From Moniliophthora roreri (Eukaryota > Basidiomycota > Agaricomycetes > Agaricales > Marasmiaceae): a stretch of DNA of 64,000 nt. Under the pieces are notes generated by a model. It was given only the letters and a program-made list of their open reading frames with translations, was not told the origin of the DNA and made no database searches. Location of the stretch: positions 141,551-205,550 of the forward strand of contig LATX02000251.1 of NCBI GenBank assembly GCA_001466705.2, written 5' to 3'. Made by a program: the position numbers and the translations under genes. This document shows, piece by piece, positions 1 through 11,755 of the stretch (positions are counted from its first letter, which is position 1; every line of letters begins with the position of its first letter).

Positions 1-248
1 TGATGGGAGCCTGCCCTTGTGGGTGATAAGCCATAGAGATAACAACCTTACAGCTGTACTGGACCTGCAACATACATTTGACTTCCTCTTTAAATTCACT
101 GCCACCGTCGAAGGAGAGAACTGGAATGCAGGCAAAGTGTGAGATCAGTTCTTCGTAAATGAACTTGGCTACTGAAGCGGACTTGAGCACCTTTAGAGCT
201 CTAGCCTCTGGCTATAATATTGTAGGCTCAATAGCCTGGACAATATAC

Positions 249-722
249 TCATAACCCTCTACACCAGTGTGCATATGAATGCAATTGAGTTGGAAATGAC
301 AAAGAAGAGGCACTTGCCATGAAACTTGGTAGGGAATGAGAGGAAGGTCTTGTTGACTTTGGACCCTTCAGGCCACAGTCATCAAGAAAGTTGCAAGCCA
401 CCTCACTGACGCTCACAAGAGCATGTTCTATGCAATATTGAAACTCTTGAACTGAGTTCATGTAGCCCTGTACTAAGATACACTGCTGTTATGCTTCTGC
501 TGGTGAATGGAAAGCTTGCAACGGCCTTGGCTTTTCATGTACCCATTGTGCATCAAATCCTGAAAACATGTCAAATAAGCCATATGCAGCATACTCTAGG
601 AAATCTTCTGCAAATTTGTTAACGTTCAGAGGTAAAGATGAGTCTTGAATTGTAACCATGTTAAGTTCTTCCAGATTAATAACTAGGCGAATGGATCCAT
701 TCTTCTTGACTACTGGGAACAT
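249..722 (-). mobile_element. Ty3/gypsy retrotransposon relic (reverse transcriptase)
   Basis: Two fragments in different frames read as consecutive parts of a gypsy-type reverse transcriptase on the minus strand. The first (722 to about 489) contains FPVVKKNGSIRLVINLEEL followed by a block ending GLFDMFSGFDAQWV, the fingers/palm start of fungal gypsy polymerases. The second (461 to about 249) contains NSVQEFQYCIEH and then FLDDCGLKGP, where FLDD sits at the YxDD catalytic position. Frameshifts and stops separate the pieces, and I see no intact gag, integrase or LTR. It is a decayed copy with no coding capacity. Similar low-CpG sequence continues on both sides, so the element's true ends cannot be placed. 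Confidence 0.75.
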
Positions 723-829
723 TGGTGATCAGTAGCTGGATGTTGTAGGTTCAAACCATCCAGCTTTCTCTTCAAGTAGTACCTGTTGTCAAACTTTCTC
801 TTTGAGGGCTAGGAGTATTGGAATCAGCT

Positions 830-3225
830 TTCATTGCCATTGAGTGTGTCTGATAGTCAGTATCTCATAGTCTGAATAAAGTTCTCTAGAAAAAAAACCT
901 TTCTCAGTGAAATCAAATGTGAATGTGTTCTCTTTGGATACCACAACAAACGAAATAAGTGTTACGTTACTTGCCCAGCAACAACGACTACTCAACACCA
1001 CTATGACGTAGTGATGCCGAGTTCAAGATCAAGTTTGAGTTTGACAATTCAACAGTAGGTAAGACCTTCTGTTAAGTGTCTGAGTTTGGTCATGGTTTGA
1101 GCAAGATATCGAGTGGATTAACTAGGTCAAGCTGAGGAAGCTTAGACCTAGAAACTATCTACTTATACGAGCATTGTGGTGACTCGTTTGGAATACAAAC
1201 TGTTCAAGCAACATCGTTGTTTAGCAAACAGAGTGTTCCTTGATGATATCATAAATAGGAACATGACATCGTATCTGATGTCAAAGGAATACTATAGAAA
1301 GAGAATGAATGAAAAGAAGTCACTATAACAATATAATAGATGTTGTCATGATGACATAGACATCGAATTGTGAAGTGATATAATAAATAGAAAGAGATAG
1401 AATCAAATAGAATAATGAAGTCATACTGATGTCACAAATGACATAGTAATAACATCTTAAATAAGATGGGAACATAGAGTTGGGAAAGGGATCTAGGAAT
1501 GTGTAAGCATCCAGATGTCAATAGGAAGCATAGGTGAAGAAAGTAGAAGATTAGCGCTGAAGAGCACTTGAATGTCAAAGCTGTCGTGAAAAGATAGTAA
1601 AAATTATCTGTCTGTAACAATAAGATTCCTCTCATCTTCCAAGAGATCTTGCCTGACCACTTCATCAACTGTTGTCCACATAACCTCGAGTCATTCTCTG
1701 GTGACATGTGTGCTGAAACACAATGTTTCCATTAACAGTGGTTTTGTGGGTAACTCTAGGAGGGCTGGCTCTGGAATGTGCTTGAGTTCCTGTGCTTTAG
1801 GATTGGGGAAGTAAGTAGGAACTGGACAATACTTGCAGTGTACCAGCTTATATTTCTGACCCAAAGTAGCAGTGTAGCAAGAAAATGAAAGATTTTAATC
1901 AAAAGAAAAGGCTCACTGTAGCCATGGCGATCATTCAAGAATAGATGGGTTGATACAATAACCTGGTGATGTTACAAAAGTTTGATAAAGTAAGGAATCG
2001 TGATGGATATTAGGAAAAATATTGAAAATATGTTCAGAAACTGAATTGTCACCCTGTAAAAGGGCTTGTAGTGACCTCCCTACTGTAGTAGGAGTCTCAT
2101 GGGAGATCACAATATGTGACTCCTCTACCAAAAAGCCACTTTGTTCTCCTCATCTTCTACTTCCTTTACTGAAGCACAAAAAGCTGATAATATGTCGAAC
2201 CTAGAAAAGACCCACTTTTCTTCATTTTACACTACTTTTGGATTGGAAGACTTTAATATGACATGAGATAATGGGTAATAAGGACTAGAGTGAGCCCAGT
2301 CTGCTAGTCATTGCCTTAGAGAAGCTATGGAACCTTGGAAAGTACAATGAGCTATGTGATACGCTATACAGAGGTGTCAAAGCTGTACTTTCTGACTTAT
2401 CTATGTATCAGATCCAAAACAGATCACTCCCAAAACCTGTAGAGAACCTAACTATGGCCCAATGAATGTATTGGCTAGTTAACCAAGCTCTCAAAGTGCT
2501 ATCAATGGGATTTTAATTTCTATTTTACTTTTCTATGACATCTGCAAAGTGCAACCTGCAGTCAAACAGTACAGAGGTACTTAGAGGAGACATCAAAACA
2601 NTTTTGCTTCCTCACTACAGGCCCTGGAGATTGGTCCTGAGTGACTCCAGAGAGATAGAAATCTGATAACGAACTTGCGTCATAAGAGATAAGAGTAACA
2701 TCTTGAGTGCGTTATAGCACTTTTCTAAGAGAAACTTTACACCAAGAAGGAGCCTTGGGCACTTGGAGTGTGGCCTGTGTGTGTATCAGGTTGTAACACA
2801 CTTAGAGTCTTAGCAAGGGGTGTGCCTGCACTGAACTCTTTGTAGAAATAGGTCTAGGACCTTTTCCAGTACACTGTGTGCTGTAGTTATCTTGAAGAAG
2901 TCTTGAACTCTGTAGGGTCAGACTATATTAGCTATTGAGTCTTTGTATGGGACTGTAGCTCTTGTGTTTGTGCTTTGTGCACCATGTTCTTTGTGTTTTG
3001 TGCATGTGTTTGTGATATAAAACATTTCAAAACCATATATACTCCTCTGGAAGTGAACACTTTGAAGTAGAACACTTCAATAAGAGAGAATCAACCTAGC
3101 TAAGAGTTTTGTTAGCATTCTAAGTGCAGTAACTCTGATCACGTCAATCCACACTTGCACAACAAACTGAGTTAGACTTTTGGAGGTTATCTTTTTGGGT
3201 AGTTTTCCACTAGTCTTATCTTAGA
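830..3225. other. repeat-derived, CpG-poor stretch without a gene
   Basis: No reading frame here has convincing fungal coding character. The stretch lies between a gypsy and a copia relic and is very poor in CG dinucleotides: I counted four in positions 2221-3060. That fits decayed, formerly methylated repeat DNA. One undetermined base (n) lies at 2601. Short frames around 1756-2131 on the minus strand may be further retroelement debris, but no domain is recognisable. Confidence 0.6.
2601..2601. other. ambiguous base (n)
   Basis: A single undetermined nucleotide, the only one I saw in the window. It lies in the repeat-derived region, where assembly is hardest. Confidence 0.95.
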
Positions 3226-3229
3226 CAAA

Positions 3230-3985
3230 TTAGTGCCAGTGGGCTTTCGACCCTTAGGACATGGCACAAGCTCATACGTCTCAGTGCCAGCCAAGCGTCA
3301 CAACTCCTCTTCAATAGCTTCAACCCAATACTTGCATTCAGGACTGTTGAGTGCCTAGGCCTGGATTATCTTCAACAGAGAGAACAGCAGCATGTGAGGT
3401 CTCAGGTTGATCATCTCCCTCTGAAGGAGCAGTGGTCTCTTTAGCAGCAGCACAACGTGTGCAAAGAGGTGGCACTGAGGGATCAGGCCAAGACTTAGGC
3501 ATAGCCTTAGGGCACTGAGCAGAGAGAGGAGATGATAGAGAAGGAGTAGGAGTAGAGGGTTGCTCCAACTTGGGAGCAGGAGGAGTAGGAACAGGAGAAG
3601 GAGGTGGCTTGACAGGGTCTGAGGAAGATGCAGATGCAGATGGTGCTGAGGGAGTATTAATGCCATTATCATCAATGGACACTGAATCAGCATTGTTAGA
3701 CTGTAGGCCAGTGAACATATCATAAACCCACTTGTACTCCCCCTCATCGCTGATGGGGGCATCAGAGGAACTTGAATGGTCAAACTTGACATGAATTGAA
3801 GTCACCACTGTGCGCTTCCCAGGTAGATAGACCCTATAAGCCTTCTGGTTCCTGTCAAAACTGACAAAGAAATCAACCTTAGCTCAAGGTTCCAGTTTGT
3901 TATATGCACTTTCATGCACATACACATAGGCTTTGCAGCCAAAAGGATGGAAATCATAGCCATGGGCTTTGGAACCTAGGAGATG
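3230..3985 (-). mobile_element. Ty1/copia retrotransposon relic (integrase C-terminus to reverse transcriptase start)
   Basis: Read on the minus strand, the region gives in order: a copia integrase C-terminal block (GSKAHGYDFHPFGCKAYVYV, about 3980-3900); the motif VDFFVSFDRNQKAYRVYLPG followed by KRTVVTSIHVKFD (about 3880-3770); a proline/serine-rich linker (about 3700-3360); and the first residues of the reverse transcriptase, KYWVEAIEEEL then RLAGTETYELVPCPKGR (about 3335-3245). An in-frame stop follows EEEL, another interrupts the integrase block, and the rest of the polymerase is missing, so this is a broken copy. Its strand is the same as the gypsy relic at 249-722. Confidence 0.75.
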
Positions 3986-4647
3986 ATGTTCTGGGGGCAC
4001 GGAGGCTTAATGGTGAAGGGGCCAGGTGATAGATCACTAAGTATCAAGGGTAACAGAGATAGGCTCCATTTGACCGAGGTGCAAAGGTGTCCTGTGAAAC
4101 TGAGTGAAATATGAGCTGGGCAAATGTATCGGACATGCTCACGAAAGCAGTGGTGCGTTACTCCTCTATACAACGGTCCTTCAAACACGTGAACATTTAT
4201 GCCGCCTCACGGTTCTCGGTTTCTCAAGCAGTATTTCGGGTGTCCCTGACTAACTCTGTAAGCAAACGGCTTGTTCTGAGTATGCATTATACCAGTTGAG
4301 TACCAGTTGACTTACTGGTGAAATCTAGGTCTACTCCGAGCAAACTTTTTGGTGGATAAGAATTAAGGCTCCCTTGTACATCCTCCTCCTTCTTCTATCA
4401 GAAAGTCGTTGAGGTATGTCGCGAAATTACAGGCATGGCCAGGGTTACGCTGATGGTGTGTGATGCAGAGCCTGACACAATGGCCGGGCCGGATTACACA
4501 GTGTTTTCGATCCTTTTCCGCAACCATTATCACCTCTGGCCTCCCAGTATCGACAACAAGGTACCTAATATATCCTTCATCTTAGTGTCAGATTCACTCA
4601 ATCCGGCAGAGTATCCTTTGGTACCATTATAAAGGGGGTTATTTCGG

Positions 4648-6384
4648 ATGTCTGAAGGCGCTTGTATTGAGAGAACTGTCATATGTGACAAATGCCAGGC
4701 CTCTGTTGAGTATAGTTGCCTACCTTCGGCATCTAACGACGCCCTTCGTTCTGACTATGCCCCATCGGCGGTAGAAGTCACACGTGCGCGTGCTTTCATC
4801 AAGGAAGGAAAGGAGATGTTGAAGCTGTATGACAGAGAACTGGAGAGGATACGGGGTGTACAGGAGAAGTTGGAGACGGACAGGGCGTCCCTGCAGCAGC
4901 GGATTGAAGAGCATACCGCCATGATCTCGCCTTTGCGCCGAATCCCTGCAGAGGTTATGCAAAGGATCTTCTCTCTGGTCTGTTTACCGGAAGGAGAAGA
5001 GGAGATGCTTGCACTCGCGCTACGCATTCAATCCGAGATTAGAGCACCCGCATACCAGATTTCTCTCACGTCTTCACACTGGCGAAATATTGTCCTCAAT
5101 TATCCATTGCTTTGGAGGTCCTTTTCCCTGGACCTTTTGATGCCATGGAAGACGGGAATGGACCCGAAGGCTATCGTCGCCATTTACCTGAAGAATGCAG
5201 GTACGAGCCCATTGAAGATCGTGATAACCGATTCTGGTAAGAACCACTGGGACGGGAATATTGATTACAAGGCGACCTTCGACACGGGTATGGCTGTCTT
5301 CCGAATGCTGCTCGCTCACGCCGACCAGTTTGGCGAACTCATATTTCTGGACGTCAGCGGATCCATTCTCCTGAAAAGGATCACAGGCACTCCAAATATC
5401 AACTTTCCCCTCCTACACACGTTCTATGCCGGCGTAGATATGGAGGACGTGCCATTCGAGTCTACTTTGTGGTTCTGGCGAGCCATCGGTGCAGCTCCCC
5501 GTCTGAAACACCTTCAGGGACCATTAGTGGTCCCCGAGGTCGATACAATGCCATACAATCAACTCACGTCACTAGATGACCTCTATGATGACGACCATCC
5601 TCGACTTCTCCGAGTCATACCTAAATGTCGCAACCTCGAGAGGTTGTCTTTCCGATGGTCTCCGCCATCAGATGAAAATGTGGCGCCGATCCCTTGCGAA
5701 CTGAAATGCCTCCGAGAGCTATCCATTCGTTCAACGACTCCAGAATTCTGCCGTGGCGTCCTCAACAATTTCCATGCACCCAATCTCACCTCAATGTCGT
5801 TATCTGCCCTTTTTCAGATGCCTCATGAGATCTCCCAATCCTTCTTATCAACGATTCGCCGCTTCTCAGATACCCTGCGGGATTTCACATTAAACATAGT
5901 CAACATATATCCGAACGACACATCCATGACGGACATTTTGGCTGCGCTCCCCAATCTGTCGTATTTCAGTGCCCTCTTAAGCGGAGGTGGCGATGAGCAG
6001 GAGAAGGCTTCGCCTTGTATTTCTCACTTGCTTGCTAGTTTGACGATTCCGTCAGACCCATCACCAGGACAAGTCGTAGCACCAAAATTGACCAAACTCT
6101 TCCTCCATGAAAACAACACCAGCGTTGACTCTGATGTTATAGATCGACTATTAACTATGCTCGAGTCGAGGAGTCAAAGCACGCTCGCTTCCTCGGAGAT
6201 GGGATCTCGAGTTGCGACATTGCACGAAGTAGAATTCACGTACTGGAAGCCGAGAACGGGATGGGAACGTTCGCTTCCCGATTTGGTGACTCCCGGAGAC
6301 TACGAGAGGATAAGAGCGCTCGAGGCAGACGGCACGACATGTACATTAGAGGAACGGTGGGAGTTTGATGGTGTGGGTATTTAA
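4648..6384 (+). CDS. F-box-like protein with N-terminal coiled coil
   Basis: Intronless, 578 residues. After a short N-terminus with cysteines at positions 6, 13 and 16 (CDKC), residues about 45-90 form a charged coiled coil (LKLYDRELERIRG). It runs directly into the F-box-like core, ISPLRRIPAEVMQRIFSL, and then HWRNIVLNYPLLWRSF. The remainder is leucine-rich with weakly repeated segments, the usual substrate-recruiting half of mushroom F-box proteins. Such proteins are expected to join SCF ubiquitin ligases through Skp1; the target is unknown. The start is supported because the paralogue at 46328-48055 aligns from its own Met with the same Cys6/Cys13/Cys16 spacing. A decayed relative lies next door at 6690-7999. 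Confidence 0.85.
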   Translation: MSEGACIERTVICDKCQASVEYSCLPSASNDALRSDYAPSAVEVTRARAFIKEGKEMLKLYDRELERIRGVQEKLETDRASLQQRIEEHTAMISPLRRIPAEVMQRIFSLVCLPEGEEEMLALALRIQSEIRAPAYQISLTSSHWRNIVLNYPLLWRSFSLDLLMPWKTGMDPKAIVAIYLKNAGTSPLKIVITDSGKNHWDGNIDYKATFDTGMAVFRMLLAHADQFGELIFLDVSGSILLKRITGTPNINFPLLHTFYAGVDMEDVPFESTLWFWRAIGAAPRLKHLQGPLVVPEVDTMPYNQLTSLDDLYDDDHPRLLRVIPKCRNLERLSFRWSPPSDENVAPIPCELKCLRELSIRSTTPEFCRGVLNNFHAPNLTSMSLSALFQMPHEISQSFLSTIRRFSDTLRDFTLNIVNIYPNDTSMTDILAALPNLSYFSALLSGGGDEQEKASPCISHLLASLTIPSDPSPGQVVAPKLTKLFLHENNTSVDSDVIDRLLTMLESRSQSTLASSEMGSRVATLHEVEFTYWKPRTGWERSLPDLVTPGDYERIRALEADGTTCTLEERWEFDGVGI

Positions 6385-6689
6385 CTGAAAGTATGCATTA
6401 TCTATAGCTGTATGTTGTAATGGCGCATCATGTTCTGTATCAGCGAAGGTTCAGCTCAAACCCAGCGCAGACTTTCATTCTGACATGTAATAACCGCTTG
6501 AGAAGCCCACAGATAAGTACACTCATTTCAGTTATACTATTACATCCGACAAATCACGGGAAAAAACCCTTGTGCTCATTGTTCCCAGCTTCCTGATGTT
6601 AACGGTCAATGGATCCTTGTATGAATCAAGGTGTTCCTCAATCACTCTGTCGTTGGAGTCGTATCTTTACACAAATACATAGCTTAGAA

Positions 6690-7999
6690 TCAACTTGCGT
6701 AATTGTTCAGTTCGCTGCCCGCCCCCCAGACCATGCCCCGCTTCCTCCTCAACCCCGCCATTTTGAAGGCGAGGCTCGCAACTTCGGACTGTCGAGTTGA
6801 AGTGAGATGAATTCTCATGTAGGTAGAGATACACCAGCGTACGAGCGAGAGGCGGTGAGGTTGATGAGGCAGATGTGGCGAGTTTTGAGAGCAAGTAAGA
6901 TGCCATGTTCTGCATATCTCGTGCCCACTCAGGGAGACAGGGAAGTCCACAACATTAGGACATACCTCCAGAATTCAATAAGTGGCATTGAAGAAGCAGA
7001 TCTGATCCATGCTCAAGATTTCCCGATGCTGCTTGGAGGCGAGTTGAGGTTTTGACAGTACTGCAGGTCAAAGGGGAGTTATGGAATGCAATGTGAATGC
7101 TGGCAGGAATAGCACCTCTAGAGAGGCAGGGAGGAGGGAGAGAGCTGAGGCGCTGAGGCGCCAGTCTCCGATGCTGATACCGAAAGCTCGTAGATGAGGG
7201 AGGTTAATCGTGGTGAGGGCTGGGCCATATCCGCTCAGCCGGAGATCCGGTAACAGTGGAATGACTTTCCAGAGCCATACAGCCTCTTCTACGGTCCGCA
7301 TCTGTGCCGATATCACTCGGAAATGGCGTAGAATTGAGAAGGGTAAACTTCTATGGGGCATGAAGTTTTTGGACGGAGCTTCACAATTGACATCGATCCC
7401 CAACCTGAGAAAGCGCATAGTATGATGCCTCAGTAATATCCAGTGCTTTGAAGCCCTCGATATACTGTCCCATACGCATAGCCCTCATCTCGGCGGATGG
7501 TTCTAAATGACTCCGATTCGAATGTCTAGAGAATGGCTGCCCGATTCCTTGATGCACGACTGCAGAACCTTTGCGAGTTCCCGTTCCTCGAATCATATAT
7601 CGAGTGAGATATTGGGCCAAAAAATGCGACAGGAACCAACTACTTTACTCCAGTGGGCAAACGCGAGGCAAGGTGCGCGTGGAGGTATGGACAGCTCGTG
7701 TTCGAGTGATACGGAGCGAATATTGGACAGGAGGATATTCGATACATTCTCTCAAGAAACAAAGCATGGTGTTCCTGGATTCCTCCTTTTATCGCATTCC
7801 TCCTATCCTCCAGCCCGGCAAGCATTAATTTAACACGACGAATCTCCTCGTTGCACATTTGCAGCTTCTCTTCCTCACTTTTTATTATGGATCGTGTTTG
7901 AAGGACGTCGGTATCGGTGAGCAAGTAATCCGAGCGGAGAGTGGACTGCTGGAATGCGCGGGATTCTTCAATGGATGCGTGGTATTTACTGGTGGCCAT
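6690..7999 (-). pseudogene. decayed F-box-family gene
   Basis: Minus-strand fragments in changing frames resemble an F-box protein. From 7999 there is a serine-rich start and a coiled coil (KLQMCNEEIRRVKLMLAGLE) ending in GGIQEHHALF, where intact relatives continue into the F-box proline-rich core. Here the frame is lost. A middle fragment at about 7620-7381 and a leucine-rich piece at 7418-7068 (SILRHFRVISAQMRTVEEA, then LPDLRLSGYGP) follow in other frames, and a C-terminal remnant may extend to about 6690. Stops and shifts cannot be removed with plausible introns, and most intact family members here are intronless. A multi-exon gene with unusual introns is less likely. Confidence 0.6.
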
Positions 8000-9980
8000 A
8001 GCTCTTCTAGAGCAGAATCAGTCTGATAGTAATAGTTCAAGTGACTAATGACCACATACCTCAAGGTTGTTCCGAGCTCTTTGAGTCCCTTCCGACCGCC
8101 AAAAAAGTGTTTTCCTGAAACTTGAGGCGAGTTACTTATTAGAAGAAATAGCTCGACATGGTAGTTATGGTCCAGGCGCGTCACTTTGACCCAGACCACC
8201 GTGATCATGCTCAGCCCAACCCGTCTATAGTCACAACGCGGCACTGTGTCGGGTACGTGAGCTTATATAGGATCAGAGGAAATCTTCACTGATATTTCGA
8301 CCAAATCCCCCGCCGCCGGGGTCGTTTTCGAGCTGCACTAGTTTTCATCGACCACTTTCAACACACTGCATTCGTGGGTTCAATTTAGCTGTTGAAGTTG
8401 ACCACTGTGCTGATATTCTGGCTAGAAATAGGCACAGCAAATGAGCAATCTGCATCCTCAATAGCAGAAGGGTATTTCTACGAAGCAACATAGCACGACT
8501 GCAGTTGATCATTGCATTATGCTCCCCCTATCCATCTGCATCCCACTCGCCGCTCGGATAACTTCCATACCGTGATAAATCTCGTGAAGTTACTGAATTA
8601 GAACACGTGCTGCTACAACGTTTTATGAAGAGCTTTCGCGAATTCGGGGGAACAAGTCACGGTCCACACCTACGTTGGAGGAGAATACGCATGCTTTGCC
8701 AGGAGTTATCAGGGAGGAGTTATCAAGGGCTCCCTATGGAGGTGCTGAAGCCATTACAACCTCGGCCGTATACCGACGGAGGCTACTGGTTATGCTTTCT
8801 ACGTTACTCAGCCTGGTGACCTATCATTCCAAAAATCTATGTCCGGATCTACATCCAGCGCTTTGCCTAGCATCCTTTTGACATTCGGGTAGAGGAGTCA
8901 TGCTGTGGTTCTGTGCAGTCCTGGATTCGCATGTCCGTACGCCAAATGTGCTCCAAGTCTGGAAGAATGCATAATGTTATCAATGGACCTCGGCAATGTA
9001 CCACTCCACATAATCCGCCTTATGTACATCAAAATCACAAGGGACTCGTGTTCCTCCAACATCGTAGTTCCTAGAGTGAAATGTCTTTCTCGGTTCAACG
9101 TGATCTCGCATTACAACCTACAGTGCTGGATTATTTGCGGCAATGAGCCGAGGGCACTTCATCGGCTTTTGATCATGTTGATGTCGAACTCGTTCGGCAC
9201 GAATAGTCAGAGGAAACGTGCAAGAACGGGGCCGCTCTGACGCGCAACCCGTTCGGCAGTTCTGCAAGTGGGTGACAAATCAAGGCTCTAGCCGCGCACA
9301 CAGCAAGATGACAAGTGGGTGGATAGGACAATGAATTAAGGATCAGAATGAACTGGAGTATCATGGAACCTTCACCCTCTTTCGTTGTTTTGAATGATAT
9401 CGCTTCCAAGGTCAGCTGTATCTCTCTCCATATCCTGCCACTAATCAGATGTACGCAGCGTCCCCTTAACCTTTCTGCACCATACGACCGCTAATGTGGA
9501 GTCTCCATCGCATAGATGGCTAAATTACTTGGTCATGAGCGCCAGTGTTTATTTAATTGCGGGCGGTCATCTTATCTGATAGCGATCAATGCATCGTATG
9601 GCGATAAGATATGATCCGAATGGACGCTCCAGGTTCTGACTCTTGGACGTCTCCGTCAGCCAGCAATTGGCCAGCAAGGCTCCTAAATCCAACCAACCTG
9701 CCTCCATTAAACTCGAAAAGACTCAAGTTTTCGCTCCAAATTTATATGCTTCAGTGCGGGACGACAATGCCCTCGACTTTCCTTGAAGTTTCCAAAATGT
9801 TGCGTCTACATCTACACTCAGTATGCATGAGTCAGGGCTGCGCATTGTATAACTGAATGTAGGCCGAACCGGAGCGACTTGGATCTATTCTAGGGTCGCA
9901 GCAAGCTATACTTAGGCCATATCACGGAGAAATTTAACGAACAGTCGTGTTGTTAGACAACTGGAAAAGGGCAAGACTCA
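8000..9980. other. intergenic, no supportable gene
   Basis: About 2 kb with only short open frames that lack conserved motifs on either strand. Around 8640-8880 the plus strand gives a protein-like stretch (TYVGGEYACFARSYQGG, then GYAFYVTQPGDLSFQ) broken by a stop, possibly the remains of an old gene that I cannot name. Near 9570-9615 several GATA-type hexamers (cttatc, gataag, agatat) cluster upstream of the methyltransferase gene. I cannot tell whether they are functional. Confidence 0.5.
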
Positions 9981-9984
9981 AAGG

Positions 9985-9992
9985 TATATAAA
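9985..9992 (+). promoter_or_regulatory. TATA box of the O-methyltransferase gene
   Basis: The sequence tatataaa lies in aaggtatataaaccctagc, about 80 bases before the ATG at 10069, a normal TATA-to-start distance for a fungal gene with a short leader. Confidence 0.6.
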
Positions 9993-10068
9993 CCCTAGCA
10001 CTTTTGTTTCAAATTACTCATCACCTCAAAGCCTCTCTCTTCCACTCAAATTTACTGAAACTCAAACA

Positions 10069-10931
10069 ATGGCTACCGGTACCAACAGCACCCGTGGCGA
10101 TGTTCTTCTTACATCTACTCTTGTCCGTGAGGACAAGTTCCATCAATCATTCCTTATTAAACCCGATTCTGTTCTTGAAAATGCAGCCAGCCGCTCTCTT
10201 GAGAACGGTCTGCCTGACATTGCTCTCAGTGCGCTTCAAGGCAAATTCATCTACCTGCTGGCGAAGGCAATCGGCGCCAAAAGAATTCTAGAGGTCGGCA
10301 CATTGGGAGGGTAGGCCTTTCAAGCCTTTCATTTCTTTCGAAAAGCTGAACATTCACAGTTATTCAGCCATCTGGCTTGCCCGCGCCCTTCCTGACGACG
10401 GTGAGCTCATCACCCTCGAGAAGGAAGAGAAACATGCCAAGGTAAGTTTAACGATGACCCTCTGCATTCTCATTTACGTTGCTCATAATATTGTACAGAT
10501 TGCTAGAGAGCATCTAGACTATGCCGGAGCCGACGTCTCTTCTCGCGTCAAAATTCTCGTAGGAGCTGCTGCCGGCACCATGCCTACGCTCACCACAGAC
10601 CCCGCTCCTTTCGATATGGTCTTCATCGATGCAGATAAATCGGCCTTTGTCACTTATTATATGGAGGCCAAACGCCTAGTTCGATCCGGTGGCGTAATCG
10701 TAAGTACCCCTCCTACATTCATGCGGAATGTCCGGCTCACGAAATTCGCAGGTCATTGATAACATGATGTTTCAGGGTGAAGTATCCAATCTGTCTAATA
10801 CTCACCCCGTATACGTCAAAATCAGGGAGCTTTTGAAAGTCCTAAAGGATGATGACGAGGTCGAAGCTACGACGGTTGGGACGGCTGGTATCAAGGGGTT
10901 TGATGGTTTTTTGTTCGCTCGGAAGAAGTAA
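10069..10931 (+). CDS. class I (caffeoyl-CoA/catechol-type) O-methyltransferase
   Basis: Four exons: 10069-10310, 10360-10441, 10499-10699, 10752-10931, giving 234 residues, the usual family length. The SAM-binding motif I is ILEVGTLGGYSAIWLARALP (built across intron 1). A metal/catalytic Asp block follows in FDMVFIDADKSAFVTYY, and a third conserved block spans intron 3 (SGGVIVIDNMMFQGEV). Family members transfer a methyl group from S-adenosylmethionine to catechol-type hydroxyls with Mg2+; the substrate here cannot be read from sequence. There is no targeting signal, so it is probably cytosolic. All introns are GT-AG and 49-57 nt. A TATA box and GATA-like motifs upstream suggest regulated expression. 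No secondary-metabolite core gene lies nearby, so a detoxification or phenolic-modification role is as likely as biosynthesis. Confidence 0.92.
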
Positions 10932-11136
10932 AAAAAGTGAAATCATTACTGTAAAGAAGCTCGATATGGACAAGAGTACACGGAAATTGACAAGAAAATA
11001 CACCGTGGCTGGTAAATATCACATGTGCAGATCTGTAGAGTATATGTGGTGGTGTTACAACATGTTAGTTCAACAAATATCGGAGGAATCCTAGTAATTG
11101 TCGGATGTCATGAATCCAAGAGTCGGGCATAAGAGA

Positions 11137-11755
11137 TCAACAGTGGCTGGATTGCATGAAACCAATGTTGTCGATAGGAGGCGCTCCCCAAACTAGTGTC
11201 TTTCCCTGTGGATCGAGCAGCCAAGGATACTGTTTGTCCATGAACGAACCGACAAGAAGACCTCTACCTCGCAACTTTGACGGCTGCGGCCACGTATCTG
11301 CATCCTCTACGACCTCTTCAGTGATTGATCGAGCGACGTCAAAACTATTCAACACAGTATTATCTTTTGCTGAAGAGGTGGTTTCCGTATATGCTTTCAA
11401 CTTCTCAACAACCGCACCAGCTGCCCATGTCATAGCTGTACCTTCTTCGTCCATAGCCACCGGTTGCTTCATCATCGCTTCGGGAACCTTGTTTCGAGCC
11501 TCCTCATTGATATTGTCAACTTGCCTGACTGTCGAGTAAACGTATACACCGATAGCGAGAGCACCAAGAATGGCTCCTGTTGCAACATTCTTGGCAAGAA
11601 AGGGTTGAGGTTGCCGTGCTCGTATCAGGCCTGGAGGTATAGACTGCGTATGTCGGTCAGCTTGATGGAGTGAATGAGAGCGTAGGAGCGTTTACCCCTG
11701 TTTCGATACTGGCCTTGGGTAGTTCTCGGGCCATTCTGTTGGTTCTTTCCTCCAT
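11137..11755 (-). CDS. COA3: cytochrome c oxidase assembly factor 3-like
   Basis: Two exons: 11755-11696 and 11643-11137, separated by a 52-nt GT-AG intron; 188 residues. The core matches the COA3/Coa3 family: SIPPGLIRARQPQPFLAKNV, then one transmembrane helix (ATGAILGALAIGVYVYSTVR) and the acidic VDNINEEARN. Coa3 is a small inner-membrane protein of mitochondria that, with Cox14, holds newly made Cox1 and regulates its translation. Yeast and human forms are only about 85-106 residues. Here a C-terminal extension of about 110 residues follows, ending in WLLDPQGKTLVWGAPPIDN, a block I believe recurs in fungal members. The downstream gene on the plus strand (10069-10931) ends about 200 bases away. 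Confidence 0.75.

Noticed and set aside
740..775. tRNA-like B-box (ggttcaaacc)
   Set aside because: No A-box, no cloverleaf and no acceptor stem around it, and it lies within gypsy relic sequence.
3361..3440. CRISPR-like or tandem-repeat array in the copia linker
   Set aside because: The gag/gga repetition is low complexity without spaced repeats, and the organism is eukaryotic.
3355..3792. Open frame with many leucines, looking like a membrane protein
   Set aside because: It overlaps the copia linker in another frame. The leucines come from the repetitive gga/gag composition, and the copia frame has the conserved motifs.
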